This document shows, piece after piece, positions 1 through 5,815 of a stretch of DNA of 7,303 nucleotides. Each line of letters begins with the position of its first letter. The first letter of the stretch is position 1. The position numbers and the translations under genes were made by a program. The notes below the pieces were generated by a model, which saw nothing but the letters and a program-made list of their open reading frames with translations, made no database searches and had not been told where the DNA came from. Location of the stretch: contig JBBRLA010000444.1 of NCBI GenBank assembly GCA_038231615.1, positions 1 through 7,303 on the forward strand. The letters run 5' to 3'. Origin of the DNA: JBBRLA01 sp038231615 (GTDB lineage: Bacteria > Myxococcota_A > Polyangia > Palsa-1104 > JAEUJZ01).

Positions 1-148
1 CCCCAGCGGTGGCAGGCCGGCACACGATGTGACCGGCCGTCATCTCCACATGGTCCATGCCCAAAAGGGCGCATAGCCGATCCAGCAGCAGGGGCATCCC
101 CGACGGCCGGGACGGAGTATCCCCGCTCTTCGCGGGCGCTTTTTTCAC
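1..148 (-). CDS. N-terminal part of an unidentified protein (runs off left edge)
   Basis: A minus-strand frame opens with GTG at 148-146 and stays open to the window edge, giving about 49 residues that start MKKAPAKSGDTPSRPSG and continue with LLLDRLCALLGMDHVEM. The GTG overlaps the TGA stop of the upstream oxidase gene (GTGA arrangement), and a purine-rich GGGAGGG lies about 5 nt before it, inside the end of that gene. Overlap plus ribosome-binding site imply translational coupling and a shared operon. An internal ATG at 97-95 is an alternative start without such support. The Lys/Pro/Ser-rich first 17 residues look like a flexible leader. I do not recognise the family; a role in lipid metabolism would be inferred only from its neighbour. 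Confidence 0.45.
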   Translation of the reverse strand, partial: MKKAPAKSGDTPSRPSGMPLLLDRLCALLGMDHVEMTAGHIVCRPATAG

Positions 149-1860
149 GCCATCCCTCCCAGCCCCAGCTTCCCCGGGTTCAAGATGTGGTCCGGATCAA
201 GCACCTCTTTCAGTTCCCGAAAGATCGCCATGCTCGCCCCATGCTCTTCCTTCATGAACCCTGCCTTGAGCCGGCCGATGCCATGGTGGTGGCTGATCGT
301 CGCCCCAGCGCCAACCACGGCGCCCAGCGCCGCCTCCCACAGCGCGTCGTAGCGCCCCTCGTCCTCGCGCAGCGCCGCCTCCGCGCCTCCCCGGGAAGCC
401 GACAGGTCGCTGCGGCGGCCGGCGAAAGTGAAGTAGATCGAGCATCCCTCCGCGTAGGCGTGGCTGAAGTGCGCCATCACGAAGGCGTGGGGGGCCACCG
501 CCTCGCGCACCCGGTGGTACAGTCCATCCAGGCGGTCCCAGGTCGTCGCCACTTCCATCGTATCCACGAAGGCGCCGGCGGCGAAGGCCCGCGGCATCTT
601 GAAGCTGACGTCGTAGCGGTGGCGCAGCCAGTGCTCCCCCGGGCCGGGGCCCAGGTCGCGACCGCCTGCCGCCCCGAGGAGCCCCCCGGCGGCGCGCTCC
701 TCCGCGGCGCTGAGCGCCTCATCGCCCTCGAAGCCCAGGATGAGCAGGCAACCACCCGAGAGCCGCGGCAGCACGCGATCCGCGATCCGGTTCAGCGCCC
801 GTGTATGGGAGAGCAGGCGCCCGAGAAGCCAGCGCTGCACCCCGTGCCGCGCCCGCTGTGCATCCGGGCGCAGCATCTCCAGCCAGTCATCCAGCGAAAG
901 CGTCAGCCGCCCCTCCCCTGCCCCGCCGGTCTGCGCCGGACGCTCTGGCACCTCCAGCACTGCCCCGTCCGCCGCCCCCCCCGTCGTGGCGCTCCGGGCG
1001 CTGGAGATCAGCGTGTCCAGTTCATCGTAGAGCCGTACCACCGCGGGACGCAGCCCCGCCTGCAGGAGCTTCTGAATGGCCGCGCAACCCGAGATCACCT
1101 GTGGAAACGACCAGCCGCGCATGCGCCGCGCCTCCGGCAGCCGCCGCACCGCGCAGGTGGCCCGGGTGATGATCCCGAGCGTCCCCTCGCTGCCCACCAG
1201 CAACTGCAGGAGGTCGGCTCCACCCCCGCCCCCATCGACCTCCAGGATCTTCCCGGTGCCGGTCACCACTTCAATGGAGCGCACCATGTCCTCGATCTTC
1301 CCGTATCGAGTCGAGCACTGCCCCGCGCCCCGGGTCGCCAGCCAGCCCCCCGCGGTGGAGCACATGATCGACGAAGGGAAGTGGCCCAGCGTGAACCCCT
1401 GCCGGTTCAGCTCCTGTTCCAGGTGCGCCCCCAGTATCCCCGGCTCGAAGGTGGCGCTGCCGCGTGACGCGTCCACTTGGCAAAGGCGGCGCATCCGCTT
1501 CAGGTCCAGCACCACGCCTCCCCGGGCCACCGCGCCGCCGCAGACCCCGGAGCCCGCGCCAAAAGGCACCAGCCCGGTCCGGTGCGCCCGGCACACCCCG
1601 ACCACCGCCTGCACCTCGGTGGCACAGGCGGGCCACACCACCACCTCCGGCGGATGTTCCGGAGCCTTTCCCGCGGCCACCGCCAAAAGACCCCGCGGCC
1701 ACATGTCCCGGCCGTACACCAGCCGGTCCTCCAGCCGCGTCGATACCTGATCTGGCGAAAGGACTGCCGCGAGATCGCTGACCAGCCCACTCCCACGCGC
1801 CCCCCGCGCGGATGAAACCCCTGCAACGGCGACGCCTTGGCTGGTCTTGAGAAGGGGCAC
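145..1860 (-). CDS. FAD-binding oxidase, alkylglycerone-phosphate synthase type
   Basis: This 571-residue flavoprotein belongs to the vanillyl-alcohol-oxidase/GlcD superfamily and resembles alkylglycerone-phosphate synthase, which exchanges the acyl chain of acyl-dihydroxyacetone phosphate for a fatty alcohol to make the ether bond. Visible signs: the PCMH-type FAD-binding segment with VPFGAGSGVCGG at about 98-109, GQCSTRYGKIEDMV at about 180-193 (very like the synthase's GQYSSRYGKIEDMV region), GSEGTLGIIT at 223-232, a C-terminal cap with DTMEVATTWDRL, and ISHHHGIGRLK with the His triplet at about 524-526. The family's closing DPxxILNPGKLG is present. A Gly/Ala-rich stretch around 290-315 looks like a variable linker. 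The GTG start at 1860 has AAGGTGG about 6 nt upstream. It is divergent from accD and overlaps the next minus-strand gene by 4 bp. A D-lactate- or glycolate-dehydrogenase-like enzyme is the alternative; the His triplet and RYGKIEDMV favour the ether-lipid type. Confidence 0.85.
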   Translation of the reverse strand: MPLLKTSQGVAVAGVSSARGARGSGLVSDLAAVLSPDQVSTRLEDRLVYGRDMWPRGLLAVAAGKAPEHPPEVVVWPACATEVQAVVGVCRAHRTGLVPFGAGSGVCGGAVARGGVVLDLKRMRRLCQVDASRGSATFEPGILGAHLEQELNRQGFTLGHFPSSIMCSTAGGWLATRGAGQCSTRYGKIEDMVRSIEVVTGTGKILEVDGGGGGADLLQLLVGSEGTLGIITRATCAVRRLPEARRMRGWSFPQVISGCAAIQKLLQAGLRPAVVRLYDELDTLISSARSATTGGAADGAVLEVPERPAQTGGAGEGRLTLSLDDWLEMLRPDAQRARHGVQRWLLGRLLSHTRALNRIADRVLPRLSGGCLLILGFEGDEALSAAEERAAGGLLGAAGGRDLGPGPGEHWLRHRYDVSFKMPRAFAAGAFVDTMEVATTWDRLDGLYHRVREAVAPHAFVMAHFSHAYAEGCSIYFTFAGRRSDLSASRGGAEAALREDEGRYDALWEAALGAVVGAGATISHHHGIGRLKAGFMKEEHGASMAIFRELKEVLDPDHILNPGKLGLGGMA

Positions 1861-1919
1861 GGCGCCACCTTAGCACATCGTCCGTCCCGCGGCGGGTCTG
1901 TGCTACCTTGCGGAGTGCA
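1861..1919. promoter_or_regulatory. Divergent promoter region with inverted repeat
   Basis: Only 59 bp separate the GTG of the oxidase gene from the ATG of accD, so both promoters must lie here or inside the coding ends. A perfect 7-bp inverted repeat, TAGCACA (1871-1877) and TGTGCTA (1899-1905), encloses 21 bp that include the odd palindrome CCCGCGGCGGG (1886-1896). Half-sites spaced this way could bind a dimeric regulator controlling both genes. A weak extended -10-like TGCTACCTT (1902-1909) could serve accD, but no convincing -35 accompanies it. GGAG at 1912-1915 is the accD ribosome-binding site. Confidence 0.35.
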
Positions 1920-2834
1920 ATGGCATGGTGGTCTCGGAAGAACAAGGCGACGGACAATTCCCTGTCTCCATCAGGGGCGGGCCAGAAGCGCCCGGTGCCC
2001 ACCGGCCTCTTTCAGAAGTGCGACGCCTGCCAGGCGATGCTCGATTCGCAGCAGGTGGTCGAGACGCTGCGCTGCTGCCCCGCCTGTGGTCACCACTTCA
2101 CCATGCCCACCGAGGAACGAATCCATCTGGTGCTCGACCCCGGCTCTTTCCAGGAGCTGGACCGCGGCGTCGAGCCGGTGGACGCTCTCCGGTTCCATGA
2201 CACCCGCAGCTATGCCGATCGCCTGCGCTCCATGCGCAAGGCCACCGGGCAGCCCGACGCCTTCCGCGGCGGTTTTGGCGAGATCGACGGACTGAAGACG
2301 GCCATCGGCTTCTTCGTCTTTGAATTCATGGGCGGTTCCATGGGCTCCGTGGTGGGCGAAAAAATCACCCGACTCTTCGAACGTGCCCTTCAGCAGCGCA
2401 TCCCGGCGATCATCCTCTCGGCCAGCGGCGGGGCCCGCATGCAGGAAGGCATCCTCTCGCTGATGCAGATGGCCAAGACCACCGCGGCGCTCTCGCGGCT
2501 GCGCCAGGCCGGCGTCCCCTACATCTCCGTGCTCCTCAACCCGACCACCGGGGGCGTGGCCGCCAGCTTCGCCATGCTGGGCGACGTGATCATCGCCGAA
2601 CCCAAGGCGATGATCGGCTTCGCCGGACCCCGCGTCATCGAGCAAACCATCCGCCAGAAGCTCCCCGCGGGCTTCCAACGCTCCGAGTTCCTGCTCGATC
2701 ACGGGATGATCGACGTCATCGTGGCGCGCGCCGAGTTGAAGGCGCACCTGGCGCAGCTCATCCGTTTCCTTCACCGTGCACCTGGCGCGCCCCGCCCCGG
2801 CGTCGTGACAGACTCCGGCGAACCCCAGAACTAA
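1920..2834 (+). CDS. accD: Acetyl-CoA carboxylase carboxyltransferase subunit beta
   Basis: AccD (304 residues) is the beta subunit of the carboxyltransferase that, with AccA, moves carboxyl from carboxybiotin on AccB to acetyl-CoA, making malonyl-CoA for fatty acid synthesis in the cytoplasm. The N-terminal zinc ribbon is complete: CDAC (Cys34, Cys37) and CPAC (Cys53, Cys56). The crotonase-like core carries MGGSMGSVVGEKITRLFE (about 137-154), ILSASGGARMQEG (165-177), PTTGGVAASFAMLGD (208-222) and GPRVIEQTIRQKLP (236-249), all AccD hallmarks. The length is normal. I chose ATG 1920 because MAWWSRK matches usual AccD N-termini and GGAG lies 4 nt upstream; a TTG at 1908 would add four residues without support. 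folC follows after 4 bp, the common accD-folC order. Confidence 0.97.
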   Translation: MAWWSRKNKATDNSLSPSGAGQKRPVPTGLFQKCDACQAMLDSQQVVETLRCCPACGHHFTMPTEERIHLVLDPGSFQELDRGVEPVDALRFHDTRSYADRLRSMRKATGQPDAFRGGFGEIDGLKTAIGFFVFEFMGGSMGSVVGEKITRLFERALQQRIPAIILSASGGARMQEGILSLMQMAKTTAALSRLRQAGVPYISVLLNPTTGGVAASFAMLGDVIIAEPKAMIGFAGPRVIEQTIRQKLPAGFQRSEFLLDHGMIDVIVARAELKAHLAQLIRFLHRAPGAPRPGVVTDSGEPQN

Positions 2835-2838
2835 GCCC

Positions 2839-4185
2839 ATGGACTACGTACAAGCCACCCGTTGGCTACACGGCCTTCTGCCCCTGGGCGTGGTGCTCGG
2901 AACCGAACCGGTCGCCGAAGTGCTCCACCGCCTCGGCGACCCACAGCGCAGCTTCGCCGCGATCCATATCGCCGGGACCAATGGCAAGGGATCTACCGCC
3001 GCCTTCTCCGCCCACCTGCTTCTGGCGGCGTCCCGGGCCGCTGCCCGCGACGGCGATCCACCGCCCCGCCTGGGCCTCTATACCTCGCCGCACTTGTTGC
3101 GCCTGACGGAGCGCATCCGCCTTTCGGACCCCCACTTTACCGCCTTGGCTGAGTGCGCCGAGGCCGACCTGGCCGGCGCCCTCTCGGCGGTACAAAAGGC
3201 CGCCGAGCAAGATCCGTCTCAACCACTCTCCTTCTTCGAATCGATCACCGTCGCCGCATTTCTCCTTTTCGCCCGTGCCGGCGTGGAACTGGCGGTGGTC
3301 GAGGTCGGACTGGGTGGCAGACTCGATGCCACCCGCCTCTGCGAGCCGGTGGTCACTGCGGTGACCAGTATCGCCATGGACCACACCGAACTCCTCGGCC
3401 CGACGCTGGCTGACATCGCCCGAGAAAAGGCCGGGATCTTCCGCCAGGGGGTGCCGGCATGCTTCCCCTGTGTAGACAGCGACGCACTCTGGGTCCTGCT
3501 GGGTGAGGCCGCTCGCGTCGGCGCACCGGTCAAGTCCCCGCGGCCCCTGCCCCATGCCCTCTTTGGGGCCCTCTCTCTCACCGGAACCCATCAGCGGGAG
3601 AATGCCGCCCTGGCGCTCCTGGCCGTGGAGCAAGTGCCACTGCCCCTCCGTCGCTACCTCGCCGACCCGGAGGTCCAGCGCCAGGGCCTGGCCGAGACCC
3701 GCTGGCCCGCGCGCCTGGAGCACGTCGTCACCCGCGATGACGGCGCCGAGATCTGGTTAGACGCCGCCCACAATCCCCAGGGATCGCATGCGCTGGCCGT
3801 CTGGCTCCACCATCAGATCCGGGGGCGGCGACTGACGGTCCTCTTCGGTACGGTTGCCGGCAAGCCGGCCGAGGACATGCTTGATCCCCTATGCAGAGCG
3901 ACCCACACCGTGCTGACCCGGCCACCCTCTCCCCGGGGGCGAGACCCACAAGAGCTGGCGCCGCTGGTCCGCGCTCGACTCGCTCTCTGGTGGCAACGCT
4001 CGCCGATCGTCCTCCCCGACGTGAGCCAGGCGCTGCGGCAGGCACAGGAACTGACGCCTCCAGACGGCATGTTGCTGGTCTACGGCTCCATCTTCCTGGT
4101 CGCCGAGGTCCGTCGCCTGCTCCTCGGGGAGCCGGCCGATCCGACCCCGCTGCAGGACCCGAGTCCAGACGTTCAACCCAACTGA
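2839..4185 (+). CDS. folC: Dihydrofolate/folylpolyglutamate synthase
   Basis: FolC (448 residues) is an ATP-dependent Mur-ligase-family enzyme that joins glutamate to dihydropteroate (dihydrofolate synthase) and usually also extends the polyglutamate tail of folates. Seen in order: the P-loop GTNGKGS (46-52), YTSPHLLRLTERIR (81-94), VGLGGRLDATR (156-166), SIAMDHTELLGPTLADIAREKAGI in two parts (177-200), GTHQRENAALAL (249-260), the C-terminal-domain motif LDAAHNPQGS (307-316) and a closing YGSIFLVAEVRRLL. All the main catalytic motifs look intact and the length is usual. ATG 2839 starts 4 bp after the accD stop with no good ribosome-binding site, so translation is probably coupled to accD. Whether it is mono- or bifunctional cannot be read from the sequence. 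Confidence 0.96.
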   Translation: MDYVQATRWLHGLLPLGVVLGTEPVAEVLHRLGDPQRSFAAIHIAGTNGKGSTAAFSAHLLLAASRAAARDGDPPPRLGLYTSPHLLRLTERIRLSDPHFTALAECAEADLAGALSAVQKAAEQDPSQPLSFFESITVAAFLLFARAGVELAVVEVGLGGRLDATRLCEPVVTAVTSIAMDHTELLGPTLADIAREKAGIFRQGVPACFPCVDSDALWVLLGEAARVGAPVKSPRPLPHALFGALSLTGTHQRENAALALLAVEQVPLPLRRYLADPEVQRQGLAETRWPARLEHVVTRDDGAEIWLDAAHNPQGSHALAVWLHHQIRGRRLTVLFGTVAGKPAEDMLDPLCRATHTVLTRPPSPRGRDPQELAPLVRARLALWWQRSPIVLPDVSQALRQAQELTPPDGMLLVYGSIFLVAEVRRLLLGEPADPTPLQDPSPDVQPN

Positions 4186-4237
4186 GCGGTTAAACCGCGC
4201 AACCTGTTATACACCGCAACCTCGACGACGCGGTTTT
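4186..4237 (+). terminator. Possible terminator after folC
   Basis: Directly after the folC stop, GCGGT-TAA-ACCGC (4186-4198) can form a 5-bp hairpin. Alternatively AAACCGCG (4192-4199) pairs over 8 bp with CGCGGTTT (4229-4236), ending in a short run of four T. The long 29-nt loop and weak T run make an intrinsic terminator uncertain. Its place at the end of the accD-folC operon is the main argument. Confidence 0.3.
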
Positions 4238-4331
4238 CAGCCACTGCCGCGCCCTGCGCTGCGACTAACTCCGCGGAAACATATGCGACGATCTTCATGG
4301 CATGCTTACTGCTACGGTTATGGTGAACCCG

Positions 4332-4487
4332 ATGACAATCCTAGACGCAGTGATCAACGACATTCCCGGCTGGGGCTATCTGCCGATGCTGACCGTGGCC
4401 TTCTCCGCATCCATGCTCGTGGCAGGTCGCGGGTTGCGACTCTGCGCCGCACTGTTGACCAGAGCGCGCTCGACCGGCCCGCGGTAA
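4332..4487 (+). CDS. Possible small membrane protein (weak)
   Basis: A 51-codon frame starts at ATG 4332 with GGTGA a few bases upstream; ATG 4302 in the same frame would give 61 codons but has no ribosome-binding site. The product starts MTILDAVINDIPGWG and has a hydrophobic stretch from about residue 15 to 43 (GYLPMLTVAFSASMLVAG, then a basic turn and LRLCAALL), ending in a basic tail. One transmembrane helix with positive residues behind it is plausible. I recognise no family. It lies in the otherwise empty 400 bp between folC and the toxin-antitoxin operon and may be a chance frame in GC-rich DNA. Confidence 0.25.
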   Translation: MTILDAVINDIPGWGYLPMLTVAFSASMLVAGRGLRLCAALLTRARSTGPR

Positions 4488-4555
4488 CACCTTTGCGCTG
4501 AACCTGCGCCCCCAGCTCAGTTTCACCACGGGGTGCCGACCTCCATCGGCGACAT

Positions 4556-4582
4556 TTCCCTACTTTTCACTACCATAGGGAA
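4556..4582 (-). terminator. Hairpin downstream of toxin gene
   Basis: TTCCCTA (4556-4562) and TAGGGAA (4576-4582) form a perfect 7-bp inverted repeat with a 13-nt loop, 7 bp beyond the stop of the minus-strand toxin gene. The position suits a transcript-end hairpin. No U tract follows on the minus strand, so it may be an RNA-stabilising structure or chance. Confidence 0.3.
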
Positions 4583-4589
4583 CGGATCG

Positions 4590-4871
4590 TCAGAGCGGCG
4601 GATCCCCTCCGCGCCGGTTGCTCCATAGCGCGATGATCGTGATCTGCTGTTTCGTCGGGTCGTAGCGATAATAAATGTAGTGCTGACAGCCCTTGAGCAA
4701 GATCCGGTTCACGCCGCGGTATTCTGGATGCTGATAAGGATGCCCCGCCAAGGGACAGCGAGCCAGGAAGCTCAGCTTCGCCATATACTCTCGGCGGAAG
4801 ATCTCCCCCCATCGCTCGTTGAGTTCGTCGATGTGCTGGTCCGCCGTCTGATCAGACTGGATTCTAGTCAT
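4590..4871 (-). CDS. ParE/RelE-fold toxin
   Basis: This 93-residue basic protein has the layout of the ParE/RelE toxin superfamily: an N-terminal helix pair (TADQHIDELNERWGEIFRRE, about 10-29), a short linker with CPLAGHP, then the beta-sheet core GVNRILLKGCQHYIYYRY (roughly 53-70), QQITIIALW and the final NRRGGDPP. The order ERWG, PxxGHP, R-strand, YxIYYRYD, strand, R is that of ParE. ParE members poison DNA gyrase while RelE members cleave ribosome-bound mRNA; which applies here cannot be decided. ATG 4871 overlaps the preceding antitoxin-like gene by 8 bp, the usual antitoxin-toxin coupling, and gives the normal length. A longer open frame to 4952 would add an unrelated N-terminus inside the antitoxin gene. 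The first beta strand is short, so activity is not certain. Confidence 0.8.
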   Translation of the reverse strand: MTRIQSDQTADQHIDELNERWGEIFRREYMAKLSFLARCPLAGHPYQHPEYRGVNRILLKGCQHYIYYRYDPTKQQITIIALWSNRRGGDPPL

Positions 4872-5019
4872 CGAGGACGGGGGTGCCGGCTTCATTGAAT
4901 CCGTTGAAGCGAATCCGGTTTCCGTGCTCGTCGAAGCCGAGGGCGGTCCCATTCACCCTGGGATTCTCGATGGCGGCACTCAGGCAGGTATCCAGGCGAG
5001 CCCGCTCCTTTGCATCCAT
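4864..5019 (-). CDS. Candidate antitoxin of the ParE-type toxin
   Basis: A 51-residue acidic protein, starting MDAKERARLDTCLSAAIENP and ending in NEAGTPVLDD, is encoded immediately upstream of the toxin and overlaps it by 8 bp. ATG 5019 is preceded by a strong GAGGGAG about 6 nt away, which is why I prefer it. The same frame extends to ATG 5076 (70 residues, MIAAKKIILNEVESEEGDQ added) but that start lacks a ribosome-binding site. The first 20 residues suit a helix; the rest (ALGFDEHGNRIRFNGF) reads like two short beta strands with turns. I do not recognise a ParD, RelB, PHD or other named antitoxin fold, so the role rests on gene order, overlap and size. A TAGAAT box at about 5085-5090 (minus strand) may be its -10 element. 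Confidence 0.6.
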   Translation of the reverse strand: MDAKERARLDTCLSAAIENPRVNGTALGFDEHGNRIRFNGFNEAGTPVLDD

Positions 5020-5186
5020 CTGATCTCCCTCTTCCGATTCCACTTCATTCAGGATGATTTTCTTGGCCGCGATCATGACGAAATTCTAGCACGACATTCC
5101 GTTTCGTGCCGCCAAGTCACGTGGATGCCGGCGTCACCAGGGCGATGGTGCTGCAAACGCAGTAGGCGGTGCTTCTCCGAGGGTAG

Positions 5187-5282
5187 CGTCGTGTCAGCCA
5201 GGTGAGCAAGCGGCACATCGGGCGCACTCAGAGCCCGCTGGACCGACTGGGCCCACAGGACAAAGGGGGGAGTCCTGGGTAG
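5187..5282 (+). pseudogene. Possible C-terminal remnant of a tyrosine recombinase
   Basis: A plus-strand frame open from 5187 to the TAG at 5280-5282 encodes about 31 residues ending GRTQSPLDRLGPQDKGGSPG. The SPLDRLG piece resembles the end of integron-type and XerD-like tyrosine recombinases (often GVRSPLDxL), and such integrase genes are known to precede IS91-family transposase genes. Here the transposase start lies 3 bp downstream. A stop at 5184-5186 cuts the frame off from anything further left, and no catalytic residue remains. The match is short, so this may be coincidence. From 5077 to 5186 I see nothing but the hairpin CACCA-GGGCGA-TGGTG near 5134-5149. Confidence 0.3.
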
Positions 5283-5285
5283 GGC

Positions 5286-5564
5286 GTGGAGGCCCAAAGG
5301 TCGCCTGCACCGAGCAAGCGACCTGAAGTGGAGGTCGGGGACATCTTCCGTGCGCATGGGGAGGTGTATCGTCAGCAGCACGTGCTGACCCCCGACCAGC
5401 TCAAAGTCATGCGCGCGGTGGAGGCTTGTCGCACCCCGGTGCTGGGCGGGCATCTGGACGTGTGCGACCAGTGCGGCTACAGGCAGCCCCCGCCAGGCCA
5501 ACCGGCATCGCCACCGGGCGAGGCAGCGAAGCGTGGGGCCCGCAATCGCCGCCCTTCCGCATGA
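5286..5564 (+). pseudogene. IS91-family transposase, N-terminal fragment
   Basis: The first 66 codons (5286-5483) encode the N-terminal region and start of the zinc-binding domain of an IS91-type transposase: DIFRAHGEVYRQQH (about 19-32), LTPDQLKVMRAVEACRT and LGGHLDVCDQCGYR with the first CxxC pair. In intact relatives this continues with the second Cys set (CRNRHCPKC). Here it breaks right after CGYR at 5483 and runs into repeat copy A in the same frame, adding 26 Pro/Ala/Arg-rich residues (starting QPPPGQPASPPGEAAKRG) before the stop at 5562-5564. The second zinc half, the HUH motif and the catalytic Tyr are missing, so the fragment is inactive. GTG 5286 is the first start after the in-frame stop at 5280; GTG 5329 is an alternative. 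The inverted repeat AGGTCGC/GCGACCT (5298-5324) lies inside the 5' end. Confidence 0.75.
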
Positions 5565-5664
5565 GGGGATTAACTACACGCCCCGCCTCCCCTGCGCGTG
5601 GTGATCAGCGCTTGCCGTTTTGTCGGCCCACTCCCTTGCGGGTCCCGCCGCGTCCCGCGGGGAC
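5484..5664 (+). repeat. Long direct repeat, copy A
   Basis: These 181 bp match 7123-7303 with three substitutions (5548 G/A, 5556 T/C, 5602 T/C), about 98 percent identity and no gap. Copy A begins exactly where the transposase homology ends. It contains a short frame closing at 5564 and then non-coding DNA with palindromes: GCGGG-T-CCCGC (5638-5648), GTCCC-GCG-GGGAC (5652-5664) and GGGAC-AGTC-GTCCC (5660-5673). The repeat may extend past 5664, since copy B is cut by the window edge. The 3' part could be the replication-origin end of an IS91-type element; that is inference. Confidence 0.95.
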
Positions 5665-5815
5665 AGTCGTCCCGGCAGGGTGGCCAAGATGGCTTGGCGA
5701 AGTGCTGGACATGATACGCGCCGTAGTGGTTTCCCTTGGACGCCAGCATCTCGGCGGCCTCCACATCCTGGGCGGCCAGCAGTAAGAATGCCTCAACTCG
5801 ACGAGGAGCGCTCAT
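5570..5815 (-). pseudogene. HEPN-domain toxin, truncated by the repeat
   Basis: The frame starts at ATG 5815 inside the nucleotidyltransferase gene (23-bp overlap) and has the N-terminal half of a HEPN domain: AAQDVEAAEMLASKGNHYGAY, then HVQHFAK, to about residue 41. HEPN partners of MNT proteins are RNases whose active R-x4-6-H motif lies further C-terminal. After Lys41 (codon 5695-5693) the frame enters unrelated sequence and repeat copy A, reading 40 low-quality Pro/Arg/Gly-rich residues to a TAA at 5572-5570. The catalytic part and two or more helices are therefore lost. The break falls right after CAAG on the coding strand, an IS91-type target tetranucleotide. The toxin is presumably dead unless the partial domain keeps another role. 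Confidence 0.7.

Larger units (their letters stand above)
5187..5692 (+). mobile_element. Decayed IS91-type element
   Basis: The interval joins a possible recombinase 3' end, the N-terminal part of an IS91-type transposase and a repeat rich in palindromes that reaches the broken HEPN gene. IS91 elements move by rolling-circle (HUH, Y1) transposition, lack terminal inverted repeats and insert next to GAAC or CAAG. The right limit is set where HEPN homology resumes: CTTG at 5693-5696, that is CAAG on the strand of the HEPN gene. The left limit is arbitrary. Most of the transposase, including all HUH and Tyr motifs, is absent, so it cannot move itself. Confidence 0.4.

Noticed and set aside
121..146. 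Intrinsic-terminator look: CCCGC-TCTT-GCGGG region followed by six T on the plus strand
   Set aside because: The T run is the AAA AAA (Lys-Lys) start of the minus-strand gene beginning at GTG 148, and I see no convincing plus-strand gene ending upstream of it.
187..1467. 426-codon plus-strand open frame
   Set aside because: It is antisense to the oxidase gene; its product is His/Pro/Arg-rich without domain pattern, as expected for a shadow frame in GC-rich DNA.
1971..2840. 289-codon minus-strand open frame opposite accD
   Set aside because: Shadow of accD; no recognisable motif, whereas accD on the other strand is unmistakable.
2866..3723. 285-codon minus-strand open frame opposite folC
   Set aside because: Shadow of folC; Gly/Arg-rich and motif-free.
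5073..5501. 142-codon minus-strand frame over the IS91 region
   Set aside because: Antisense to the recognised transposase fragment and without a family pattern.
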